A DNA stretch of 64,000 bases, taken from Bostrychus sinensis. Its lineage: Eukaryota; Chordata; Actinopteri; Gobiiformes; Eleotridae. Below, piece by piece: positions 53,259 to 64,000 of this stretch. The notes under the pieces are model-generated. The model saw only the letters and a list, made by a program, of their open reading frames with translations. It was not told the DNA's origin and ran no database searches. The translations under genes were made by a program, and so were the position numbers. Position 1 is the stretch's first letter; each line of letters begins with the position of its first letter. The DNA is taken from assembly GCA_020698575.1 (NCBI GenBank), contig CM036256.1, positions 186,001 to 250,000 of the forward strand, written 5' to 3'.

Positions 53259-53577
53259 AGGGGACAGGGGACAGGGGACAGGGGACAGGGGACAGAGGAC
53301 AGAGGACAGGGGACAGGGGACAGAGGACAGAGGACAGGGGACAGGGGACAGGGGACAGGGGACAGGGGACAGAGGACAGGGGACAGGGGACAGGGGACAG
53401 GGGACAGGGGACAGGGGACAGGGGACAGGGGACAGGGGACAGGGGACAGGGGACAGAGGACAGGGGACAGGGGACAGGGGACAGGGGACAGAGGACAGAG
53501 GACAGAGGACAGGGGACAGGGGACAGGGGACAGGGGACAGGGGACAGGGGACAGAGGACAGAGGACAGGGGACAGAG
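53259..53577 (+). repeat. 7-bp GGGGACA array, ~45 copies
   Basis: GGGGACA units with scattered GAGGACA variants. The minus-strand complement is TGTCCCC. Confidence 0.97.
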
Positions 53578-54223
53578 GCTGTAGTTTCTGATTAAACTTA
53601 GCTCAGGGAGCCGCTGCCTCCTGCAGAGGTCGTTGCAGTCGGCCATTGTTATAAAAACTGAAGCCACAAATGAGCAGAGAACTGAGAGGGGATGTGAACA
53701 ATTCACTCTTCATTAGGACAACTTATTACTAATTTAATTCTTTATTTTGTGAAAATCAGTTATTGGTCTGTCATTTGTTTACTTCCAGTTAAATTCAGTT
53801 TTATTCAGGGGCAGTGTGTCTGAGGTTAACTGTTGATACATTTATGATTACATTTTTTAGCCATATGCCATCATTTTAACTCATTCTTCATTCTGGACAT
53901 ATTTTAGTTAAATATGTCCCTGGTGAGACGGGACGATTTAATATTTGTGATACAGATTTTTGGCATGTGCCCCTAAGGATTTTCAGTCAGGGGCTGCACT
54001 GCTCCTGGAGCCCTGAAGTGTGATTTCAGTTATGACTAAACTAATGGAGACTATAATTGTGTCCATAATGGAGCAGTAGTTCAGTTTAGTTCTGTTATTT
54101 TCAGATGTGACTCACTAACTAATGTTTTTAATTTAACCTGGAAAACCCTGGAGCCTTTGGTTCAAAATACTCAACATTATTAAGTAAAAGTACTCAGCAA
54201 AAGTGCTTACAAGTACTTTCTAC
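53578..54223. other. AT-rich DNA without features
   Basis: No exon, RNA gene or element is recognised. Confidence 0.55.
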
Positions 54224-54337
54224 TGCTACTAAAACTGCTACTACTACTACTACAATTACTACTACTACTACTACTACCACAATTACTACAATTACTACTA
54301 CTACCACAATTACTACAATTACTACTACTACTACAAT

Positions 54338-54385
<48 letters not shown>

Positions 54386-54800
54386 AATTACTACATTTAC
54401 TACTACTACAATTACTACATTTACTACTACTACTACAATTACTACATTTACTACTACTACTACTACTACTACTACAATTACTACATTTACTACTACTACT
54501 ACTACAATTACTACATTTACTACTACTACTACTACAATTACTACTACTACCACAATTACTACATTTACTACTACTACTAGAATTACTACAATTACTACTA
54601 CTACCACAATTACTACAATTACTAATATTACTACAATTACTACACTTACTACTATATTTACTACTACTACTACAACTACTTCTACTACAATTACTACTAC
54701 TACTACTACTACTAGAATTACTACAATTACTACTACTACCACAATTACTACATTTACTGCTACTACTACTACAATTACTATTACTACTACTACTACTGCA
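54224..54800 (+). repeat. (ACT)n trinucleotide array
   Basis: About 580 bp of ACT/TAC repeats with interspersed AATTACTAC and ATTTACTAC variants at multiples of three. Minus-strand frames encode only Val/Ile or Ser/Asn/Cys runs. Confidence 0.96.
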
Positions 54801-55136
54801 GTACATGCTGTGATGGAGTGGTCATTAAATACTCAGAGATTGTATTAATTTTCCTAAATTATAATAAAATATAGTTTCTGTGTGTGAAGCTTTGGGCTAA
54901 ACTGGAGACGAAGATTTATCAAAGGTTTGTGTGCAGTGTCAGTGAAAAAGTGGAGCAAAGTCAGAGTAAATCTGTCCCTGAGTCTCTGAGGCAGAGGTTT
55001 AATTCGTCCCTAAACTAAAGCTCAGTCACTCGCTTCGGTCGCTCAGATTCTGCTCTTTATCGGCTTCCAGTAAAACACGAGGAAGGCCTGGAACAAAACC
55101 TCTGCTGCCTGTAAAAACTCTCCTGCTGTCCTTATA

Positions 55137-55556
55137 CGTCTGCGTCCGAGGCTCGCCTGCGTCCGAGGCTCGCCCGCGTCCGAGGCTCGCCCTGCGTCCG
55201 AGGCTCGCCTGCGTCCGAGGCCTCGCCTGCGTCCGAGGCTCGCCCTGCGTCCGAGGCTCGCCTGCGTCCGAGGCTCGCCTGCGTCCGAGCCTCGCCTGCG
55301 TCCGAGGCTCGCCTGCGTCCGAGCCTCGCCTGCGTCCGAGGCTCGCCTGCGTCCGAGCCTCGCCCTGCGTCCGAGGCTCGCCTGCGTCCGAGCCTCGCCT
55401 GCGTCCGAGCCTCGCCTGCGTCCGAGCCTCGCCTGCGTCCGAGCCTCGCCTGCGTCCGAGGCTCGCCTGCGTCCGAGGCTCGCCTGCGTCCGAGCCTCGC
55501 CTGCGTCCGAGGCTCGCCTGCGTCCGAGGCTCGCCTGCGTCCGAGCCTCGCCTGCG
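55137..55556 (+). repeat. 17-bp CpG-dense minisatellite, ~24 copies
   Basis: The unit is TCCGAGGCTCGCCTGCG, with GAGCC and CCCTGCG variants. Each unit holds three CpGs, giving a short artificial CpG island. Minus-strand frames encode RRRGSDAGEPRTQA-type repeats with no known domain. Confidence 0.95.
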
Positions 55557-56240
55557 CAGACGTCTGCTCCGACACTGACCCAAGCTAAAGCGGAGGCTAA
55601 ATCCAGTTCCCCAGGGTCTGTGGTCCAAGAGCCGCTGCGGTAAGTTCACTGTCAGTATGATTTTACACACAATCCTAAAGAATAACCCAGGTTTAAAACT
55701 GAGAAAGACAAAATGGAGGAGCCTTTAGTGAGCTGCAGAGGCAGAAAGACTCGGCAGGGGCCCAGATTAGCTCCAGGGGCCATTTTAGCAACCATTTCAT
55801 TCAGAAAAGAGCTAAAGTAGTCTATAATTTGAGTTATTATTCCCTCTCCCTAACACAAGCTAAAGCTAAGGATATCTCCAGGTAATTCCTCAGAAATGTT
55901 TAAACTGAGCCCAAACTAAAGTCTTAAAGGGAGAGTAGCTGTGGTTTCTGTTCAAGCTAAGGTTCATTTGTACTTCATAGACGCCGTTCCTTCCTTCTCT
56001 GGACCATTTTATTGAATATAGTGCTTTGTAATTCAGTTTATGGTGAGAGTTTTGGCTTCAGAAACCGCTGCGTCAGAGCCCAGCACAGAGTTAACATCTT
56101 ACACCAACACAAGCTACGCCTGCGCTCACATTAATCCCCATTTACTGATGTTCCAGTTCTTCTTTAGATGTTCTTCAAACCTCTGCCTTTTACTGAAACA
56201 AGAGAGTTGGCCTTTGCAGCGTCCTACCTGTCTGTGCTCC
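55557..56240. other. Intergenic DNA without features
   Basis: No exon or element is recognised. Confidence 0.5.
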
Positions 56241-56613
56241 GTGGTCCTGGTCTGGTTCTGGTTCTGGTCTGGTCCTGGTCCTGGTCCTGGTCTGAGTCGT
56301 GTGTGTGGAGCTGAAGCCTGTTACCTGTCCAGGTGAGTGTCTCTGCTCCATCAATCATTCAGCAGCTCTCAGGTGTCCCTCAGACGCGTCTCGGGTTACG
56401 GCCACGGACCATTCACTGTCGCCATGACGACGGACAGCCGGCACGCACCTGTCAATCACACGGGCCCCGCCCCCGGCCGCCGTGACCTGTCAATCACAGC
56501 CACATGGGCCCCGCCCCCGACCTAAACCCAGTCCGCCTCCTGATCTTTCCGCTGTTGAGCTGGAAATGCCTCTGTGTGGGCAGAGCCTCCTGACTCCAGC
56601 ATCACTGAAGTCC

Positions 56614-56690
56614 AGACCCGGACCAGGACCCGGACCAGGACCCAGACCAGGACCAGGACCCGGACCCGGACCCGGACCCGGACCTTTCCT
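56614..56690 (+). repeat. GGACCCGGACCA array
   Basis: Six-to-twelve-base GGACCC/GGACCA repeats. The same word family in the opposite orientation (GGTCCTGGTC) occurs at 56245-56295 and makes up dnajc5 intron 2. Confidence 0.85.
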
Positions 56691-56694
56691 CTCA

Positions 56695-56840
56695 AAATAT
56701 ATAAAAGTATTTATCCACAGAGAGCACCGTTATTTAGGTTCAGCACAGCCTCCAAGATGAGAGCGAGTGTGGACGCTCTGCAGAAAGCCGAGGAACACAG
56801 AACCAACAGAAAAGGCTGTGTTCATGTGATAAAGGTCTGT
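56695..56840 (+). promoter_or_regulatory. Possible TATA-type promoter and short first exon
   Basis: ATATATAAAAG at about 56697-56707 lies roughly 50 bases before ATG 56757, in AAGATGAGAGCG. The frame MRASVDALQKAEEHRTNRKG continues to CVHVIK, where AAG|GTCTGT could be a donor. GC boxes lie upstream (CCCCGCCCCC near 56465 and 56512). No protein is recognised. This may be chance. Confidence 0.2.
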
Positions 56841-56844
56841 ACTG

Positions 56845-57400
56845 TATTTTCCAGACTATAAGTGGCTCCGGAGTATAAGTGGTACTCGCCAAAAAAGTAT
56901 AATGAAGAAGAAAAAAACGTATATAAGTCACACTGGACTATAAGTCGCATTTTTGGGGGGAAATGTATTTTATAAAATGCGACACCAAGAACAGACATTT
57001 GATGTTGAAAGACAAGTTATAGTAATAATAGAATAGAGAACAACAGCTGAATAGGTGTGCGCTATGCTAACGTAACACATTGATGGTTATTCAGCTACAT
57101 GAAGCATAAACAACGAACTGAACAGGTGTCTCGTATGTTAACGTAATATATTAACAGTTATTCACATAACTATAGCATAAAGAACATAATATAACAAGTT
57201 CACCAAACTCACCATCTCACTCCTAATCGCTAAATCCTTTAAATTCTTCATCCTCGGTGTCGCTTCTGAACAACTCCGCCAACTCCGGAGGTAGACGAAG
57301 CGCCGCTTCCTCCTCTGCGTGGCTGTCGTCAGACTCAGCATCAGTTCCATTTCCAATTATTCCGCTCTTTCTCAGTTGTCTTTATAGCCTAAGTTGTTAG
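56845..57400. mobile_element. Teleost interspersed repeat (ACTATAAGTCGC family)
   Basis: The text GTATTTTCCAGACTATAAGT followed by CACACTGGACTATAAGTCGC matches a very common fish repeat. A minus-strand frame (57356-57162) with TPRMKNLKDLAIRSEMVSL may be a relic of its coding part. I cannot place exact ends or assign a superfamily. Confidence 0.55.
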
Positions 57401-57599
57401 CGCTAATGTTTAGTACAGAGCCCGGAGCCCTCTGCATAACAAACAACTGGGACCCAGGATTTTACACGTTAAAAGTAATAAAATATATTTCTTTACAGTT
57501 TTTATGACGGCCCATCAGGCAGGGGTAGCGGGAGTGACAAAATGATCTGCCCCAGGATGTCAGAGCAGTTTTTTGAGCCCTGCGTTACACTAAAGCACA

Positions 57600-57892
57600 G
57601 AGATATAATAGTTATTCAAAAACAGTATCCTCACTAAACTTTGAGAAACACTCTCTAGTAAAATATCAAATAGTCAAAAGAATGTTTAGTCAAAGTAACT
57701 AGTAGTTTAATTGTTTACTTTTACTTTAAAAAAAAGTATTTTTTATGTAAACAGTCTTTTTACCCTTAATTCTAAAACGGAGGGAAAAAATGTGTGTTGG
57801 TCTGAAGTAAGACTAAATGTGGAACACAAAATTATTTGACATTTTATACTATTTGCATTAAATAACAGGCAAACAAATTGGGGTCATTCTGA
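57600..57892 (+). repeat. Diverged direct duplication, left half
   Basis: It aligns to 59230-59515 through shared landmarks: TATCCTCACTAAA versus CATCCTCACTAAA, TTTTTTATGTAAACA, ACACAAAATTATTT and AACAGGCAAACAAATTGG. The copies are in the same orientation and separated by a hAT insertion. Confidence 0.85.
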
Positions 57893-57900
57893 CCCCTGAG

Positions 57901-59188
<1,288 letters not shown>

Positions 59189-59229
59189 CCCCCGAGGACA
59201 AGGCGTGTTATTCTGGGCCACCATTAAAA

Positions 59230-59515
59230 AGATTAAAATGATTTAAAAATGGCATCCTCACTAAATTTTGACATTTCCCGAATAGAATGAACCCAAATAT
59301 TCAAAATAATATACAGTCAAAAATAAGTTTTATTGTTTACTTTTTCTCATAAAAGTTTTTTATGTAAACATGGTCTTTTTGCCATAAATTCTTAAATCAA
59401 GGGAACATTTTGTGTCAGATGGTTGGTCTGAGACAAGACTAAAGGTATAACACAAAATTATTTAACAAGTTATATTTTATGCATTAAGTAACAGGCAAAC
59501 AAATTGGAGTCATTG
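59230..59515 (+). repeat. Diverged direct duplication, right half
   Basis: Counterpart of 57600-57892. With the hAT removed, the two copies would have a period of about 335 bp. Confidence 0.85.
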
Positions 59516-61279
59516 GCATGTAAGTGCAACAGGAGGACAATACCAGGGTTAAAGTAAAAATTTCTTTGCAGCAAACTTAAAGGTTTGTAAAAAATAAAGT
59601 AAATCCACAAATGACCCATTCCGCCCCTCCCCCGCTGACCTTTAATGTGACCCTTTACCTTGGCCTCACTGTGTCTCATCAGGTCACGGCTTCAAACCAG
59701 GTAGGAAATGTTTTTCACCTAAACTGGTTGTGATGTGTGGTCAGTGATATTCTCTGAGTCTAAATGGTTGGAGTGAATAAATATTTTCCAGGAGTGAGTC
59801 TGTGTGCGATCAAATCCCAGCCACTGGGGGGAGCCAGAGCGAAACCTGTGACCAGGAGCGTTATGAAAACTTGGCTTTAGAAGGAAATTTATAGGAGACT
59901 AAATTATGGTTATTTAGTACATTTTTTAAATTGTCTTTTCATTTTTTATCATTTTATGGCAGTGTGAGTTGTGCAGGAAAATGGAAAATAGAAGACAAAA
60001 TCCTTTTTCTCTTGTAATCAAAGGGAGGTCAGAAATTAAAGACGAAACACAAACGTAACTTTTTCATTCAACCTGACGTAAAACCAAATCAAATAATGCA
60101 CCAAAGTCTATCTTCTCACTGATTACTGAGAGAGTTAGGCCGGTCACACTGACAACAGTAAAACACATTTGTTTTTATTATATGGAGTTATAGTGTATTT
60201 TTCATTAAAGCAGTCACTTACACTGGCATCTAAAGGGTTAATTATTAGTAATGATTAAGTCATTATAAATTAAGAACCATGTCATGAAAACAATAAAAAA
60301 CAAAACAAATTGGTAAAATATTGAACTTTGATTACTTTATTGCTGTTTGAAGTTGAAAATACAAATCTTGTAGTTTACAACACAAACTTTTTTAAAGCAA
60401 GGCATCAGGTTTAACCAGGGCCCTCTCTGTGTGGGCCCTCAGTATTTCTCATGTAATCCACTCAGTCATATTCACACATTCATCCATAATCTATAATAAA
60501 CCATAAGAAACACTGTCTCTTCAGTTCAGCTCTGAACCCTTCCCACTCAAACCCATTCCCTACAAACTCTTTTTATATTTTTATGTAATCCTAAACAAAA
60601 CCAATGTACAGTGGGGGAAATATTGTAACGTAACACAAAATAAGAAAACATTAACAAAACAGGATTTAAAACAAAGCCAGGGGTTAAGAGAGAAAAATAA
60701 TAATAGTAACAGTAATAAAGTAAATAACACTCAGATGAGATTAAATCAACTTAAAACTGTGATTAACTGTGACAAAGTATTTTCCTGCTTTTCTGTGACT
60801 GAGTCTGAACTGTAGAGATGGATCTGTGGACTTCTTTTCTGAAAGCTGCAAAGCTTTTGCCTGTGTGTATTTACATTTATGGATATGGTATTTGGCCTGG
60901 AACATAATGAAAACACTGTTTTTTATTATGAATATATTATTTTGGGTTTTCAAGAGAAAAGAGCAAACTAAAGGAGCGTCTGATGTGAGTGGAAATAAAG
61001 GCACTCACAGCTTTCCAAAACGTTTGTGTCAGGACAGGACTAAAATAAGTGAGCCACTGTTTCTGGACTCATGGAACAAAACGCTCAGTTAACCTCCATC
61101 TGCTTTTCTGTCTGTCCACACGCCTCGCATGTTTGTTGTAATTTGATCAGCCCATTTTACCAATCACCAGTCACTCTATTTTTAGCCGATCTAAAAAAGC
61201 ACCCTTAGTCAGAATAAAAGCTCAATCTGTTTAAATCACTGTGGACCAACAGGGATCCATCACAGACACAGAGGAAATT
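59516..61279. other. DNA downstream of the NLR-like gene, no exon seen
   Basis: AT-rich, with scattered short frames of no recognisable domain. It probably includes the NLR-like 3' UTR, but no poly-A signal could be chosen with confidence. Confidence 0.5.
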
Positions 61280-61815
61280 TCATCCCACTAGTCCAAACCC
61301 AGGAAACAGAGGCTCAGTGAAGATGGAGCTGAAGGTGTGGAGGTGGAACAGTTTTCCATCAGAGAGGACCTCATAGAAGGACAGAGCTCCAGCCTCAGAG
61401 TCCAGGGACACACCCACTCTGCCTGAGCGAGAGCGGGAGGAGGAGAAAGAGCGGGTGGAGTATGAGGAGGAGAGTTGTGTTTCTCTCTTGTTGTGACAGA
61501 CAAAGTAACGCGTATCACAGATCCTCAGACTCCAGGACTGATCATTTCCTCCAAACTCACCGTCCTCACTGTTTACTCTTTGTCTTATTCCTTCATAACT
61601 CACTGCTATAGAAACCAAGTCTCCGCTCCACTTCACCTCCCAGTAACAGCGCCCGGTCAGACCAGAGGAGCTCAGGACCTGAGGCTTGTCTGTGAAATGG
61701 CCTTGATGACCTCGATATTGCTGCCTCTCCAACATATGGCTCACAGTCCTGTTGTCCTCAGACAGAAGGAGTTTTCTGTGAGCTGTGTTTGGATCCAGAG
61801 AGAATTTACAGGGAT
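61280..61815 (-). CDS. NLR-like last exon (PRY-SPRY)
   Basis: The acceptor is GTTTCTCAG|ATCC; 2 bases complete Tyr, then 177 codons and TGA. Confidence 0.92.
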
Positions 61816-63715
61816 CTGAGAAACACAAACACAACACTGATGACATTTCCTGTGTTTTTCATAAAATCCACAGAAACAGCAGTAACTCCTGTTTAAAGCT
61901 AAATAATCTAACGGTGATGATCCTGGAGCACGTTGGAGGCTCCATGTGTTTACAGCACTTACTCTGATGTATAGAATCTTAAAGCTCTGAATTTGGCTCT
62001 GTTCTTGTTTGTATCAATGAAATGTTCAGAGTCTAAAATGCACCATCAAATATTCACATGAAACATCACTGTCACTTGCCCCATTTGTGCCTGTAGCTAG
62101 TTGCCTTTCATGTTCACATGCGCAAGTAGAAATGATGAGTCTAATTTCTTTATTAAATATGGAGATCCCTTTAATAACAGAGCTATAAAAACATTCATTC
62201 ATTCATTCATTCATTTTCTACCGCTTATTCCTGTTAGGGGTCTTCGAGCCTATCCCAGTAACTTTGGGCCATAGGCAAGGTACACCCTGGACAGGGGCCA
62301 GCTTAAAAACATGTAATTTTTTAATATATTTTCTTTACCTGAGATTAATAAAGTTCTATCTAAACCCTTCAGATATACACTCACCGGCCACTTTATTAGG
62401 TACATCTTGCTAGTACCGGGTTGGACCCCCCTTTGCCTTCAGAACTGCCTTAATGCTTCGTGGCATAGATTCAACAAGGTACTGGAAACATTCCTCAGAG
62501 AGTTTTGTCCATATTGACATGAGAGCATCATGCAGTTGCTGCAGATTTGTCGGCTGCACATCCATGATGCCAATCTCCACCACATCCCAAAGGTGCTCTG
62601 TTGGATTGAGATCTGGTGACTGTGGAGGCCATTTGAGTCCAGTGAACTCTGTCATGTTCAAGAAACCAGTCTGAGATGATTGGAGCTTTATGACATGGTG
62701 CGTTATCCTGCTGGAAGTAGCCATCAGAAGATGGGTACACTGTGGTCATAAAGGGATGGACATGGTCAGCAACAATACTCAGGTCGGCTGTGGCGTTGCA
62801 ACGATGCTCAGTTGGTACTAAGGGGCCCAAAGTATGCCAAGAAAATATCCCCCACACCATTACACCACCACCACCACCACCAGCCTGAACCGTTGATACA
62901 AGGCAGGATGGTTCCATGCTTTCATGTTGTTGACGCCAAATTCTGACCCTACCATCCGAATGTCGCAGCAGAAATCGAGACTCATCAGACCAGGCAACTT
63001 TGTTCCAATCTTCTATCGTCCAATTTTGGTGAACCTGTGCGAATTGTAGCCTCAGTTTCCTGTTCTTAGCTGACAGGAGTGGCCCCCGGTGTGGTCTTCT
63101 GCTGCTGTAGCCCATCTTCCTCAAGGTTGGACGTGTTGTGTGTTCAGAGATGTTCTTCTGCAGACCTTGGTTGTAACAAGTGGCTATTTGAGTTACTGTT
63201 GCCTTTCTATCAGCTCGAACCGGTCTGGCCATTCTCCTCTGACCTCTGGCATCAACAAGGCATTTTCGCCCACAGAACTGCCGCTCACTGGATATTTTCT
63301 CTTTTTCAGACCATTCTCTGTAAACCCTAGAGATGGTTGTGCGTGAAAATTCCAGTAGATCATCAGTTTCTGAAATACTCAGCCCAGCTCGTCTGGCACC
63401 AACAACCATGCCACGTTCAAAGTCACTTACATCACCTTTGTTCCCCTGATGCTGGGTTTGAACTGCAGCAGATCGTCCTGACCATGGCTACAGCCTAAAT
63501 GCACTGAGTTGCTGCCATGTGATTGGCTGATTAGAAATTTGCATTAATGAGCAGTTGGACAGATGTGTCCTAATAAATTGGCAGGTGAGTGTAGATTACA
63601 CACTGACTCTGCTTCAGTCTGACAGAAAGGATTCACTGTGAGTGCCTGTCTGAAATAGGAATACTCACACTTCCTGGGGCCTGGGACCATCCATCGTTCT
63701 CCAGCAGGATCCAGC
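61280..63715 (-). CDS. Fish NLR (NLRC3-like) C-terminus, PRY-SPRY domain
   Basis: Fish-specific NACHT-LRR receptors end in a B30.2 (PRY-SPRY) module and act in cytosolic innate immunity. The two exons are 63715-63669 and 61815-61280. They join through a split Tyr codon to read PGPRK|YPCKFSLDPNTAH, the usual LRR-to-PRY junction. The PRY part has DPNTAHRKLLLSEDNRTV. The SPRY part has GLTGRCYWEVKWSG, DQSWSLRICD, RVGVSLDSEAGALSFYE and a final FPGFGLVG, ending at TGA 61282-61280. The short exon LDPAGERWMVPGPRK before PRY is typical of NLRs, not TRIMs, which separates the two. NACHT and most LRRs lie beyond the right edge. The domain looks intact, with no stop or frameshift. Confidence 0.85.
62190..62310. 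mobile_element. Fragment of a widespread teleost repeat
   Basis: ATTCATTCATTCATTTTCTA is followed by CCGCTTATTCCTGTTAGGGG and TACACCCTGGACAGG. These are words of a very common fish interspersed repeat. Only a fragment is present, in the NLR-like intron. Confidence 0.6.
62378..63591 (-). mobile_element. Tc1/mariner element in the NLR-like last intron
   Basis: The element is flanked by TA (62376-62377 and 63592-63593). Its ends CACTCACCGGCCACTTTATT and AATAAATTGGCAGGTGAGTG form a roughly 28-bp imperfect inverted repeat. It carries a minus-strand DD34E transposase and belongs to a family abundant in fish. It lies wholly within the intron between 63669 and 61815. Confidence 0.95.
62410..63409 (-). 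pseudogene. Tc1 transposase with a frameshift
   Basis: A helix-turn-helix region (ISETDDLLEFSRTTISRVYR) is followed by Asp 1 in AWSDESRFLL, Asp 2 in FQQDNAPCHKA and Glu in SPDLNPTEHLW. The first two lie in one frame. The Glu lies in another, so a small indel near 62.66 kb, just after FLEHD, breaks the protein before its third catalytic residue. A Gly run (VQAGGGGGG) sits in the usual position. Apart from this break it is well preserved. Confidence 0.92.
63669..63715 (-). CDS. NLR-like short exon before PRY
   Basis: The acceptor is GTTTCAG|GCTG and the donor AAGT|GTGAGT. One base completes Arg, then 15 codons LDPAGERWMVPGPRK plus 1 base follow. The leading base fits an upstream exon ending in AG, as the CTCTCTCAG|GTGAGG donor copies at 63.8-64 kb do. 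Confidence 0.8.
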
Positions 63716-63805
63716 CTGAAACACAAAGTCCAGTTTACTGTAGACCAGACCAGAGACCAAGACCTGGACCAAACCATGGACCAACCTGTGGTAGACCCAG
63801 GACCA

Positions 63806-64000
63806 ACACCTGAGAGAGTCCAGGTCCTCACCTGAGAGAGTCCAGGTCCTCACCTGAGAGAGTTCAGGGTCCTCACCTGAGAGAGTTCAGGGTCCTCACC
63901 TGAGAGAGTCCAGGTCCTCACCTGAGAGAGTCCGGGTCCTCACCTGAGAGAGTCCGGGTCCTCACCTGAGAGAGTTCAGGGTCCTCACCTGAGAGAGTTC
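63806..64000 (-). repeat. 22-23-bp minisatellite amplifying the LRR-exon donor, runs off window
   Basis: In transcript sense the unit is ACTCTCTCAG|GTGAGGACC then TGG or CTGA; about 8-9 copies are visible. CTCTCAG|GTGAGG is the form of donor that ends fish NLR LRR exons, and it has the right phase (AG plus G gives Arg) to join the exon at 63715. The true LRR exon is probably just beyond 64000. Confidence 0.85.

Noticed and set aside
61280..61815. TRIM (finTRIM) B30.2 exon
   Set aside because: The upstream short exon with PGPRK and the preceding LRR-type donors match the fish NLR arrangement better.
61475..61819. Plus-strand frame antisense to the PRY-SPRY exon
   Set aside because: A shadow of the conserved minus-strand domain.

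Overview
The window is nuclear DNA of a ray-finned fish, most likely a percomorph teleost. The evidence is vertebrate genes split by canonical GT-AG introns, DD34E Tc1 elements of the kind common in fish, hAT elements with 8-bp target duplications, a tRNA-derived SINE, an L1/Tx1-type LINE, and an NLR gene with the fish-style PRY-SPRY C-terminus. No prokaryotic features are present. By my count about half of the 64 kb is tandem repeat. A 25-N assembly gap lies at 24680-24704.

Layout. 1-5800 holds AT-rich DNA with an old 185-bp duplication, a CpG-rich candidate promoter (about 1180-1660) and a 3-kb LINE with a perfect 15-bp target duplication (1796-4846). 5800-24679 is a plus-strand MYB-family gene, mybl2-like, with a promoter near 5.83 kb and ten coding exons placed by phase; its 3' end is lost at the gap. 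24705-37435 carries the last two coding exons of a plus-strand TPR gene, ttc19-like, separated by a 9-kb intron made almost wholly of two arrays. 39088-47550 is a complete minus-strand dnajc5 (cysteine-string protein) coding region of 4 exons and 194 codons, tail-to-tail with ttc19. 47.6-61 kb is a mixture of nested hAT elements, a CpG-rich promoter near 50.3 kb and several arrays, with no gene I can name. 61280-64000 is the C-terminus of a minus-strand fish NLR (LRR to PRY-SPRY) whose last intron carries a Tc1 element.

The genes have unrelated roles: transcription factor, mitochondrial TPR protein, synaptic-vesicle co-chaperone and innate immune receptor. They share a structural oddity. Nearly every long intron is inflated by a different minisatellite, and in four genes an array abuts a splice site and its unit contains that splice site plus a few exonic bases: the mybl2 donor at 22446, the ttc19 acceptor at 27733, the dnajc5 donor at 47439 and the NLR LRR-exon donor near 63.82 kb. 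This recurrent amplification of exon/intron junctions is the most novel signal here. The arrays also produce very long open frames on both strands, which I reject as genes.
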